Positions 43,782 through 53,439 of a stretch of 64,000 bases of DNA are shown piece after piece. Source of the DNA: Dastarcus helophoroides (Eukaryota; Arthropoda; Insecta; Coleoptera; Bothrideridae); assembly GCA_028583605.1 (NCBI GenBank), contig CM053328.1, positions 35,579,722 through 35,643,721 of the forward strand. The letters run 5' to 3'. The translations under genes were made by a program, and so were the position numbers. The notes beneath the pieces were generated by a model. The model saw nothing but the letters and a program-made list of their open reading frames with translations. It searched no databases and was not told where the DNA came from. The stretch's first letter is position 1, and each line of letters starts with the position of its first letter.

Positions 43782-46759
43782 CTGCAAAAGAAAAAGTAGA
43801 AAAGTTGAGAGTAAGAAGAACGTCTTAAAAAAATGCATCATAAAAAGTCCAGACTTGAGGGGGGATATTAATTTAAAATTTGCCCTAAATATTTTTGAAG
43901 TGAAAACTTCTTTAGGTGCGTTGAGCGATTTTAGATACTGGGTAAACTTGTGATTTCGCGTCAACAAGATGTCCTAAAGTTAAAAGTACCAGGTCATTCA
44001 ATAAGTCATTTAATAAGTAAGAAAAAAACAAAATTTTAACAAAATTCCGATTTTATTATTCAACATAGTTGCCTTCGAGGGCGATACAACGAGTATAGCG
44101 ATTTTCCAAATTTTCGATACCACTTTTATAGTACGATTTCTCTTTCTCGTCAAAATAGGCCTCAGTTTCAGCGATTACTTCATCATTGGACTTAAATTTC
44201 CAACAAGCATTCTCTTGAGATCCGGAAACAGGAAAAAGTCGCTGGAGGCTAAATCTGGAGAATACGGTGGGTGAATAAGCAATTCGAAGCCCAATTCATT
44301 CAATTTTGCCATCATTTTCATCGATTTGTGACACGGTGCATTGTCTTGGTGTAACAACACTTTTTCTTTTGCAAATGTGGCCGTTTCTTTGTGATTTCAG
44401 CTTTCAATCGATCCAAAAGTGCACACTAATAGTCGCTATTGATGGTGGTTCCTTTTTGGAGCTAGTTGATGAATATTCTTCCGTTCGCATCTCAAAATAC
44501 AGAAGCCATCACCTTACCGGCCGATTGTTGCGTCTTTCCTCGCTTTGGATTCGGTTCGTCGACTGCTGTCCACTCAGCTGACTCTCTTTTGGATTCTGGT
44601 GTGTAATAGTGAAGCCATGTCTCATCCATTGTCACATATCGACGATAGAATTCCATTTTATTGCGGTTTAACAGCGCCAAAGACCCTCCGAAGCATCGAT
44701 TCGTTGTTATTTTTGGTCGCCTGTAGCTCACGCGGCACCCACTTTGCACAGAGCTTTCGCATACCCAAATGTTTGTGTAAAATGGTAAAAACACTACAAT
44801 CTGATATTTTTACAATGTCAGTTAGCTCGTGCACCTTCAATTTGCGATCGTTCATAACCAATTTGTGGATTTTTTTGATGTTTTCTGGAATAACAGCTTC
44901 ATTTGGGCGTCCAGTGCACTCTGCATCATTTGTGCTGGTACGAGCAGCAATCCACTTCTCTACCATTTGTCTCGATGGAGCAGAGTTCGAATAATGTTTA
45001 TCAAGCCATTGTTTGGTTTCAACTGTATTTTTTTTCATCAAAAAGCAATGCTTTATCAAAGATCGAAATTCACTTTTTTCCATTTTTTTTTCAATAACAA
45101 AAGTTGCTTCACACAAAATGCTATAACTTATGAATCAATAGTCAGATTGCTGTCAAAGTTATACACGTATCGTTTGAAGGTTAGTACTAAATAAAAATCA
45201 TACGGAAAAAATTCTGGTAACGCCATCTATGTGTCATCCTATGGACTTTTTGAATGAACTGTTATATTCTACTGTTAACATTCGAGCACATTGAAGTGTA
45301 TTTCATTATCAATAAATATTAGATTCGTTTCCACACGATTACAAGCATCTAAATCACGGGGTAGGTCAGTTTGACAGACTTTATATTGAAATATTTCCAA
45401 TATTCTGACTTGTTTACTGGTGTGTTCGAACTATGTTACGTATTTCCTAATTTTAAGTTTTCATTTCACTGAGTCTCCAAGACTGTATTAAACTTTATTA
45501 ACGATAAAAACGCAACAAAATTTATAAATTCCACAAGGTTTTGATAAATATTTGCTATCACCGAACCAGGTTTCGCATTACTTCATCATCGGTGGTCATA
45601 CCAGCAATTTGTTTAGCCGTCGTTTTGCTAAGAAGCTCCTTGGATCACAGACTCCGTTGTTAGCAAATATTTATCAAAACCTTGTGGAATTTTTAAATTT
45701 TGTTGCGTTTTTATCGTTAATAAAGTTTAATAGTTATGAGTATTAAAGAATTCCACGAAGTAAGGGTTGGAAATGTCCATTAGTCTCCAAGACTGCCTAG
45801 TTTCTTCTTCAGAAGAATTTTATATTGTCCTGCATGGACTTATCGACTACTAATACTTTCATTGCAGTGCCAGCGCGAGCAAATGTAGCGCCCGAAGTGA
45901 AAGATCCCTAAATGGCGTCTCTAATTGCCCTTTTTCAAATATGTTGCGTAAATGTTAAATACAGAAAAAAATATTGAGCGACAAATCTCATTTTACTTTT
46001 AATGCATGCATTTTAGAAAAGAGTTAGAAGAAGAAATAGAGCGATTTGAAAAAATATTTGAAAAACTACGTCAACTATACCCTAATATTAAACACTATTT
46101 CTTCGGGCGGGATCCTCTCTAACTAAAGGTATGGGTTGGACAAAAATATAATTCACCTATAAATTATTATTAGTAGGTAAAATTACAACATTTGCAAAAA
46201 AAAATCTTAACAAGACCTACCTGAGTATCTTTCTTTTGGACCAAAACATCTATACTATTCACTGCATCTAGAGGAGGGGGATGGTGTTCCATTACGACTC
46301 TAGGATGCCTGCAATGCATACAAAAGCATCTTGCAGCCGTCAACGCTAATCCAAGTACTAGAAGCAAAACCCCAGCTCCTATGAATATATATCTATGGTC
46401 TGCGTCAGCTGCGTTAGGAACTAACTGCACTAAGCCCACTACTAGAACTATAGCACCTAATAGAAGCGATCCAACCACTAGTTGGAGGGCCGATACCTAA
46501 AGAAAAAGTTCGTCGTAAGCTTCTAATGCGAAATGCGCTCCAAAATTGATCGGATTTGGTTTACCTTTCCACAAATGTAAAATTCGGGTAGTCTGTCGTT
46601 GGTTTCATCACAAGGGCCATTGGGGGACGGTGTCGGGCTTGGACTAGTTGGGGGCAGCCAGTGACCCCCTATATACAATTGGCTCGGCCGCTTAATCCTC
46701 TTCTCTTGCCCTTTTCTTCGTTCGTGGCGGACAGCTACCGCCGGCATGGCACCAATCAT
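43692..46759 (-). CDS. two-pass membrane protein, three coding exons
   Basis: Exons 46759-46565, 46496-46221 and 43781-43692 join in phase 0 to 186 residues. Splice sites are AAG|GTAAAC and TTTAG|GTA for the 68-bp intron, then CAG|GTAGGT and TTTTGCAG|GTA for the 2.4-kb intron. Exon 1 encodes a basic start (RHERRKGQEKRIKRP) and a Pro/Ser stretch with cysteines. Exon 2 has two hydrophobic segments, about residues 68-91 and 101-121, followed by CFCMHC, a possible palmitoylation site. Exon 3 gives a polar tail ending in SSDT. An acceptor (TTTTTTTTAG) lies one base before the ATG, so a non-coding upstream exon is likely and the true start could lie further up. It reads like a conserved membrane protein but I do not recognise the family. 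The large intron holds a mariner and a PLE remnant. Confidence 0.82.
43989..45262 (-). mobile_element. mariner element (DD34D), decayed
   Basis: 1274 bp between TA dinucleotides (43987-43988 and 45263-45264). Inverted ends CCAGGTCATTCAATAAGTC and, from the other side, ACAGTTCATTCAAAAAGTC. Length and ends are those of a full mariner. It lies in the last intron of the membrane-protein gene, in the same orientation. Confidence 0.92.
44056..45083 (-). pseudogene. mariner transposase, frameshifted
   Basis: Three or more frames must be joined to follow the protein. It starts MEKSEFRSLIKHCFLMKKN, with the paired HTH region after it (KWIAARTSTNDAECTGRP). The first catalytic Asp is in VTMDETWLHYYTPES. 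The second is in LHQDNAPCH and the third in SPDLASSDFFLF, with 34 residues between, the mariner DD34D spacing. The C-terminus ends in LEGNYVE and a stop at 44056. Frame breaks fall at about 44680, before 44490 and at about 44178, so no functional product is expected. Length otherwise matches the usual 340-350 residues. Confidence 0.93.
45472..45795 (-). mobile_element. 296-bp PLE-type foldback with 14-bp target duplication
   Basis: AGTCTCCAAGACTG occurs at 45472-45485 and 45782-45795, directly flanking the insert. Inside, arms 45489-45557 and 45661-45729 are near-perfect inverted repeats of 69 bp. Between them lies a hammerhead-like motif on the minus strand. Inverted terminal repeats with a target duplication of this length fit a PLE remnant without coding sequence. 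It sits in the last intron of the membrane-protein gene. Confidence 0.75.
45559..45594 (-). ncRNA. hammerhead-like motif, family 3
   Basis: On the minus strand: stem I CACCG/CGGTG (five pairs), ATGATGA where CTGATGA is expected, a very short stem II (GTAATGC), GAAAC, then CTGGTT with a one-pair stem III and triplet GTT. Position C3 of the core is changed, so activity is doubtful. Confidence 0.45.
46221..46496 (-). other. coding exon 2 of the membrane-protein gene
   Basis: 92 codons carrying both membrane segments; begins after CTTTTTCTTTAG and ends CAG before GTAGGT. Confidence 0.85.
46565..46759 (-). other. coding exon 1 of the membrane-protein gene
   Basis: 65 codons, ending at donor GTAAAC (46564 downward). 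GC content clearly above the surroundings. Confidence 0.8.
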
Positions 46760-47060
46760 CCTAAAAAAAATAGTTGGTACTTTAATGACATGGGCGCAGT
46801 CTTAGTGGAAAACCGAAAAAGGAGTAAGGATTTGGAAAAAAGAATTTGCTTCGTACAATTTTTTTTAATATAATGCACTTGCAAATAATGGAATAAGGAT
46901 GAGAATGAATATAAACGACATTGAATTACTGATTTAAATGCTGATGAATCTAATATTCGAAATTCAAGAATCGTTTTAACAATAAAGGTGACGAGTCCAG
47001 TTTCGAATAATTCAAAGATATCACAAAATATTGTAAAGCGTTGATAAATTAAAAAAACTG
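46760..47060. other. 5' flank of the membrane-protein gene
   Basis: Immediately upstream of the acceptor before the ATG is intron-like. A 5' exon cannot be located. Confidence 0.35.
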
Positions 47061-47615
47061 GCCATCTCCTGGCATTTGTTAATGATGTCTGGAACTTAGC
47101 TTTGGAAAAACACGGTGAGGCTAGAATTATGGCATTTGATATGTCAAAGACTTTCGACAGAGTCTGGCACCAATTTCTTCTCGCCAAATTAGCATATGGT
47201 CTTCTTCCTGGACTCTGTCATTTGATATCAAGTTATCTCGCTGTTAGATCCTCTTTAGGTCGTCCTTGATGGCATCTCAAGTGCAGGGCTACTTCAGTGG
47301 TCTACTTTGTCCCCTACTGTGTTTCTGTTACACATAAACGATCTCTTAGCTTCAACTTCCAAAGCTATTGCTTTGGAAGTTGCTACGCAAATGATAGTAG
47401 CCTGGTATTATCTTTTTTCTTCCGACAAACCATTATCCATCGCTGCTAAGGGAACTGCAGATACACATGATTAATCGGGATCTCGAAATCGTTTTGGAAT
47501 GGAGTAAGAAAAATCTGGTTGACTTCAGTGCCTCAAAAACTCAGACCAAGGTTTTCTTTAAGAAAACATCAAGTGATAATCCAACAGACATACTTATGGT
47601 AAAATTCTCCCGATT
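47061..47615 (+). pseudogene. jockey-like LINE reverse transcriptase fragment
   Basis: Translation over two or three frames gives MAFDMSKTFDRVWHQFLLAKL, LISSYLAVRSS, then LSPTVFLLHINDLLASTS, a changed catalytic box (YANDS for YADDS) and NLVDFSASKTQTK. These are the palm motifs of insect non-LTR retrotransposons of the jockey group. Frameshifts and the altered box show that it is dead. The endonuclease and N-terminal part are absent. A later part of the same protein type is at 51126-51560. Confidence 0.88.
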
Positions 47616-47830
47616 GGATATAACCTGTCGATCCTGGGAGTAAATGCGAGCACTCGGGGCCTTAGCCATTGCGAAACTCCGGGCGGGTAGATCTTTAAGA
47701 GGCCCTCGTCTTTGTGGAATTAATTTTAACATAGACGTAGTCAGGGCAGGGTAAGACGCTTGCCCCCCCTCCAACTCGTGTGGTTAACGAAAATTTATAT
47801 TGAACTAAGGAGACTTTCTCCAAAAAATTT
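47616..47830. other. unassigned DNA
   Basis: Includes GGGTAAGACGCTTGCCCCCC at about 47749, which may be an element end, placed just before the array that follows. Confidence 0.35.
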
Positions 47831-50364
47831 CCATTCGACAAAAGTCGTCCTTCTTTAAGCTATTGATATTTTCTCGAAATTTCGACTTATTTCACGAAAT
47901 TCGTCTTTTTTCATAAATTTCTTTGGAAACTTCAAATGTATTTCTAAAATTCGATTTATTTCCAACTTAACTAAAAATTTTTCATAAATTTCCTTGGAAA
48001 TTTTAAATGTATTCCTAAAATTCAATTTATTTTATCAGAATCCAACTTAACTAAAAATTTCGAATTTTTATCTCAAAATTCATCGTTTTATTTTTCGAAA
48101 TTCTATCATTTCTCAAAATTAGTTTTTTCCGAAAACTTCGACTTCTCTTTAAACTTTGATTTTCTGAAAATTTCGACTTTTTTATCAAGATTTACCCTTT
48201 TGCTTAAAACTTGATCAATTTTTTGATAACAATATTTATCTGGAAATTTTTATAATGACTTTTTTAGAAATTTTGTAAAAAGACAAAAATTCCGAGAAAA
48301 TTTCCCCTGAAATGGCGAAATACAACTTTTTTCTCAAAATTGCGACGATTATTTCAATATTGGACATTTTCTGACTCAGTTTAGGGCAGAACAGGGCGCA
48401 TGTCTGCTTCTGATTCAAGCGCTCAATAGAAAAATCTAGAAATTACATTTTTCTCAAAATTTGTCCTTTTTCCAAAATTTCGACAAAATTTGACCCTCTC
48501 TGAAGAATTTCGAGTGTTTTCTAAATTTTGATTTTTTTCTCAAAATTTCGATCTTTTTTTTGTTTTTCAAGGAAAAAAATCGAAATTTCCAAAAAAAACA
48601 AATTTAGAAAAATCGAAACTTTGATATTTTTCTCAAAATCCGCCTTTTTTCGCAAATTTAAAATTATCCTGAGATCCCATCCTGTATGTTCCCGGAAAAC
48701 TGAATATTTTTCCTGGAAATTCGTATCTTTCTTAAAATGTTGACTTTTTTTTCAAGACTCGTTTTTTCCACAAACGGACGACTATTTTCAAAGTTGCACT
48801 TTTTCTTTAAGTTTGAATTTTTTCTGGAAAATTTCGATCTTTGATGCTTCATTTGGTAGTTTTTCTAAAAATGTCGACTGCTTTTCAGAGATTTCGTTTT
48901 TTTTAATTCCTTTATTTTTATTAACATCGGGTTTTTCTGAAGATTTTGATCATTTGGAATTTGATTTTTCAGAACTTTTAACAGGTTTCTTAAAATTTGC
49001 CTTTTTCCAGATATCTTTATATCAAAATTGGATATTCAACTTTGCTAAAAAATTTTGAATTTCTCTTAAAATTAGTTTAATTGGGTCTTTTCAGAAATTT
49101 CGACTTTATTCTCAAAATTCCACTTTTTGGATTCTTCTTTCGGAAATATTTTTTCTATCAAAATTAGGCCACTTTTCTGAATATTTGTCTTTTCTTTAAA
49201 TTTTGACTTTTTTAAATTTGACTAGAAACTTCATCTTCATATTTCGCCTTATTTTCGAAATATTGACTTTAATTTCAAAATGCCATGTTTTAGTTTCTGG
49301 AACTTTCTAGACCTTTTCCTCGAAATTGGCTTTTCCTTAAAATTTTAGTTTTCTCGAAATATGTCTGTTTTCTCTAAATTAGGTCTGCATATTATCAAAA
49401 ATTAAAAATGTTGCGAAAAATATGTTTGGGTAATTTCGAGAAAAAGATTTCTTGTACATTCAATTTCTTTATTGAAATTTAAATATTATGTTAAAATTAG
49501 AATAAAAAAGTAAACATTTCGAGAAAAGCGTTTTTGGAAATTGCAAATTTTTTCACATTTGGTCTTTGGAAATATTTTGGCATATTTAGAAATTTCGAGT
49601 TCTTCTGAAAGGTTGGGTTTTTATTCAATTTCCGTTTTCTAAAAAATCCTTTCCCAAAATAGGTTTTTTTCAAAAAAATTGGTCGCTTTGGAAATTACGA
49701 CTTTATTCTACATTTTTCTCTCAAAATTGAACTTTCATTTTTTTAATATTCGTTTTTTTCTGATTTTTTTTCAAATTTAAGTTTCCGAAAATGTCATGTT
49801 TCTCAAAAGTTGTCTTATTCTGGAAATTTTGACTTGTACTAGAAATAGGGATGTTTTATGCTTCTGAAAATTTCCGTTTACAGTGAAAAACTTTTCTTAA
49901 AGTTCCAGCTTTTTTTGAAAATTGCATTTTTTTTCACAAAATTTCACCTTTAAAAATATAATTTTTTCGAATTTTCAACAATTTTTGAGATTTTTCGAAA
50001 GTTTAGAATTTTATTTTAAACACGAATTTCTAAACATTCCAACTTTTTCCCAAAATTCGTTTTTCCTCGTCTCTTTCAAAATTAAAATTTCTCTTGAAAA
50101 TGTTCATTTTTCTTTAAGAGATTTCAATCTTTTTCTCGATATTTTGACGGTATTTTTTAAAATCGTTATTTTTTGAAATCTTCGAAATTTGGATAGTTTT
50201 TAAAGTTTTCCGAAAGGATCGGTTTTTATTTTGGATTCAATTTTCTGACTGTTTTCGCAAAGTTCGACTCTATTTTCAAATTTCTAAGTTAATCTGAAAA
50301 TTCGATTACTCAGTTCATGTAGTTAAATGAAAATATACATATAATGGGAACGTTTTCCGGTTTT
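47831..50364 (+). repeat. long degenerate AAATTTCGA-type array
   Basis: About 2.5 kb of AAATTTCGAC, AAAATTCGAT and TTTTTCTCAAAATT words every 15-25 bases. Frames of 60-84 codons in it are Phe-rich by-products. Confidence 0.85.
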
Positions 50365-50432
50365 CTTTTTTTATCAATTTTTCAAAATGATTCTTGCCCC
50401 TCCCTGAACTAAATCCTGCCTACGCTTATGAA
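50365..50432 (-). repeat. terminal module (copy 4, minus strand)
   Basis: TTTTTCAAAATGATTCTTGC, CCCTCCCTGAACTAAATCCT and GCCTACGCTTATG form the reverse complement of the module at 25637 (CATGGGCGTAGGCAGAATTT...). It closes the array before it. Confidence 0.7.
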
Positions 50433-50532
50433 TTTCAATGATGATGCTTGACTAGAAATGCAAAGTCATAAATAAATATATTTGTACTTTTAACATTGTT
50501 TATTGGAAACTAAGAAAAATTAATGAACACAA

Positions 50533-50630
50533 AGATTTTTTTTGGTGGAACGGACTGGTCCTTGGGTATCTTCAAAAAAATCCTTCTTGGCTTCAGGGGA
50601 CAAGTTTTGTCCTTCAATTTTTAAACACAA
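50533..50630. mobile_element. PLE family 1 terminal fragment
   Basis: TTGGTGGAACGGACTGGTCC and TTCAGGGGACAAGTTTTGTC come from opposite strands of the terminal repeat with the middle lost, so this is a collapsed foldback copy. Confidence 0.75.
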
Positions 50631-51125
50631 AGATAACAAACTATTAATCATGATAAATAAGGTGCATTAATGTCTTAAAAGGATCAGGGATTTAGAAATG
50701 ATGACGACTGCTCTAATATAAAAGCATAATCCGACGACAGTTGACAGCTGAAATGAAACACGGGAATTCCCCGAATCGTAAACACGAAGAAAATGGAGTA
50801 CTATCAGATTTTGTTTAGCTCTTGCAGTTGGTAGCGCTTGTGGCACTGGTACGAACTTTCGACAATGTGAAAGAGAAGGAAAGGAACATTCATTGGAGCG
50901 AATGAGACAGATATCAGCGCGATAACTACCACGCAAGGGAGCCGCGAGTCCAGTTTTATAATGCGCGGTTAAGACTCGAAATTCAAATGAACATTAGAAT
51001 TCGTGCTATTGCGCGAGTGCGCGAGGCTTCCTACAAGAGCGGTTGCCCTGCTTGCCACCCCCAAAGGCCGCCCCTGCGAGCACTAACTTCTCTTAGAACG
51101 ACCATGTGCGCGCCATTGCCAAGTC
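50631..51125. other. unassigned, GC-richer island
   Basis: Contains several CG-rich stretches (GCGCGAGTGCGCGAGGC, CAAAGGCCGCCCC). The minus frame of 89 codons at 50667-50936 has no motif. It could be a promoter region or an old insertion. Confidence 0.3.
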
Positions 51126-51560
51126 CGTCCGTAGGTAACCTTTCTTTTTAGAGGTAATAAGTACTTCCCATCTCATCAATTGCTCACTCTATACAAAGTT
51201 CAAGTTAGGCCAACCCTAAAATACTATTCTCATGTTTGGAGTTCAGCCCCAAAGCACACTTTGGCTTTTTCGGATTCAGTTTAAAGAAGGGCAATCCGTC
51301 TAATTAATGACGAGAGTTTGACCGATTCTCTCGAAACACTGGAGCACTGGTGACTTGTTTCTTTTCTACGAGTACTTTTATGGCAGATGCTCGCAGAAAC
51401 TAATAGGATTGATTCCCTCAAGGGCAAGATTTCTGGGGTGTACAAGACAGACGAAGACAGAAAATTACCGTGCCGGCTAGCTTGACACAGTGAGAACTTC
51501 CGCTTCTGGGGACTCGCTCTCCGAACTTCTAAGCTATGGCATTCGTTTCCGCATCCTACT
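51126..51560 (+). pseudogene. jockey-like LINE C-terminal fragment
   Basis: One frame reads HQLLTLYKVQVRPTLKYYSH, VWSSAPKHTLAFSDSV, stop, RRAIRLINDESLTDSLETLE, stop, then a cysteine-poor tail; a shifted frame ends RTSKLWHSFPHPTRNAP. These follow the region after the palm in insect jockey-group LINE proteins (QVRPTLEYCSHVW, RRAIRLI, LWNSLP are typical). Two stops and a frameshift. It may be the continuation of 47061-47615, with about 3.5 kb inserted between. Confidence 0.85.
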
Positions 51561-51949
51561 CGCAATGCTCCGAAAGCCCAATAGGGCTGCCCTGTGCGAG
51601 TTGATTGAACTTGAACAAAAAAACATATTCCCCAAATTTGAAATGTCAACTTTTTTTATCGAAATTTTAACTTTTAATGTTTTATTGGCTTTTTTTTTTC
51701 ATGAATAGAAGTACCAATATTTCTCAAAAAAGATGCAGAGAATATTTAACTTTTAACTTTAAATTTAGACATTAAACTCCTTTCTAGAAAAGATCGTTTC
51801 AATTTTATTAATTTTTTCCCAAAACTCGATTTTTCATGTTTCATCTACTTTAATATATCATAATTTTGAAAAAATGTCCTCTCTCCGAACTTCTAAGCTA
51901 TGGAATTCGTTTCCGCATCCTACTCGCAGAGGTCCGAAGGCCTAATAGG
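51515..51949 (+). repeat. LINE-tail satellite, left part
   Basis: TCTCCGAACTTCTAAGCTATGG occurs at about 51521 and 51882. The unit starts in the last LINE codons and runs through its 3' UTR (GGGCTGCCCTGTGCGAG, TTTAATGTTTTATTGGC, CTCCTTTCTAGAAAAGATCG). Interrupted at 51950 by the hAT-like element and resumed at 58552. Confidence 0.9.
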
Positions 51950-51960
51950 CAGTGGCGGCT

Positions 51961-52256
51961 GGTGACTTTTTGATAGGGGGTGCGCAGATGCAAAAATATT
52001 AGTAGTTAAGAATTTAGGTGACTCCAGTGCCATAGAGGTGTTAAATTTAAGAGAAACAAAAGTGATACAAAAGGTGTGATATTTAATAGTATTTTTACGA
52101 ATTAAATTTAACTAACTAAAACATTTTTGGGTTAACAGCTCTAAATTATTTTCATCGAGTACAAAAAAAAAACATTATCGACATTTCTGACCCCCTTTAA
52201 AGTACTCTGTCCGGTTGCACCTCGTAACGACTCTAAGTTACTTAGTTAAAATTGTC
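51961..52256. other. left sub-terminal region of the hAT-like element
   Basis: Unassigned, begins GACTTTTTGATAGGGGG. Confidence 0.5.
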
Positions 52257-52350
52257 TGCTTTCATAGGAAAAATTGAAACACAGAACTTGTCTCCTGAAA
52301 CCAAGAAAAATTAAAAAACACAACAAAGGTTGCTCTAACGCGTTTCGACA

Positions 52351-52976
52351 GAAGATTCAGAAAGGAGTTGAAGACAATAAAACATATAGCTGAAGTTAAT
52401 GGATTCGATCCAAATATTATTTATAAAATTATTAATAAGAAAAAATTTAAATGTGAATTGGTGAATACTACAACTTTCCGAGTTGATGAAAACAAAAACT
52501 TTAAATTCGTCTCACTTCCATTTGAACCCTCGCTCACGCAGGGTTTGGGTGGAATTTTACGAAATCAGGGTTTTCGGGTTATTTATACTTCTAATGGAAA
52601 ATTAAATTCGCTTTTGGGTAGTTTAAAGGATAAAGTAGAGCAAACAGATAAGTCTGGTATTTACCAAATTTCATGTAGGGATTGTCCTCAAAAGTATGTC
52701 GGACAAACTAGACGATCTCTTAAAATCCGACTCAAAGAACATTTGGCTCATTTGAGGTACGGAAGAACTGAGAAGTCAAGTGTGGCTCGACATGCTTTTG
52801 AATTAGATCATAGGATAGATAATAATATTAAATTGTTAAGAGTAGTTAATAAGAATTATATGTTAAATGCATGTGAGAGCTTAGCCATCTATAAGGCTGG
52901 AAACAACCTTATGAATGGTTGCGCTGGACCTTTAGGCCATTTATCTCTGTTAAAAATAGTTAAGGTTGATAGATAA
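52351..52976 (+). CDS. Penelope-like retroelement protein, C-terminal part with GIY-YIG endonuclease
   Basis: An open frame of about 208 codons, truncated at its 5' end exactly where the inverted terminal piece stops; the first codons are not a real start. The first half (LPFEPSLTQGLGGILRNQGF) is the linker between the PLE reverse transcriptase and endonuclease. The endonuclease has GIYQISCRDCPQKYVGQTRR (GIY and YVG halves), the catalytic-type Arg region RSLKIRLKEHL, and then RHAFELDHRID and NACESLAIYKAG, where the Glu of the family is expected. CRDC with downstream His matches the Cys/His cluster seen in many PLE endonucleases. No stops or frameshifts, so the insertion is fairly young, but without its reverse transcriptase it cannot move by itself. 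Confidence 0.9.
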
Positions 52977-53090
52977 GAAATTGTGACACAACGACGTGTA
53001 TGATTGGATGCGCGTTCGGGTGCGGCCGATCACGCACGAAGTGAATATTCTTAGTATATAAGGGTTAATTTTAAGATTAGATGTTAGTTT

Positions 53091-53131
53091 CTCTCTGAAG
53101 ATGACAGCTTGGCTGTCGAAACGCGTTAGAG
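53091..53131 (+). ncRNA. hammerhead-ribozyme-like motif in a PLE terminal repeat (family 1)
   Basis: Identical in layout to 25224-25264: CTCT/AGAG stem I, CTGAAGA core plus T, GACAG/CTGTC stem II, GAAA, C-GC-G stem III, GTT triplet. It lies between the coding region and the end of the element, where self-cleaving motifs of PLEs are known to sit. Cleavage itself is inferred. Confidence 0.7.
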
Positions 53132-53246
53132 CAACCTTTGTTGTGTTTTTTAATTTTTCTTGGTTTCAGAGGACAAGTTCTGTGTTTCAGTTTTTGAAGA
53201 TAACCAAGGACCAGTCCGTTCCATCAAACAAATGCTTTCATAGGAA

Positions 53247-53439
53247 TAAAATTATATCACTTTTTCACGAAAACTGCATCTGAAGATAAAATGTATTTTA
53301 TTAAAAAGTTCTAATTAAACTCTACAAAAACACAAAAAAAATCATTTTTTTTAAACAAAATCCGTTCTACGATCTTTTTAAGAAATAAAGTGTTCATTAC
53401 TTTCTCATCAAAATATTTGTAATCCCACTTTTTTTCGGA
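53247..53439. other. unassigned spacer
   Basis: AT-rich, nothing recognised. Confidence 0.4.

Larger units (their letters stand above)
52257..53246 (+). mobile_element. Penelope-like element, 5' truncated, with 14-bp target duplication
   Basis: TGCTTTCATAGGAA occurs at 52257-52270 and 53233-53246. Between them come, in order, an inverted piece of the terminal repeat (52271-52350), the C-terminal coding part (52351-52976), a non-coding region and a direct terminal repeat with the hammerhead-like motif (53091-53131), ending ACCAAGGACCAGTCCGTTCC. An inverted terminal piece joined to a 5'-truncated body is a common PLE structure. Confidence 0.9.

Noticed and set aside
44306..45194. Plus-strand frames of 64-149 codons
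   Set aside because: Antisense of the mariner transposase remnant.
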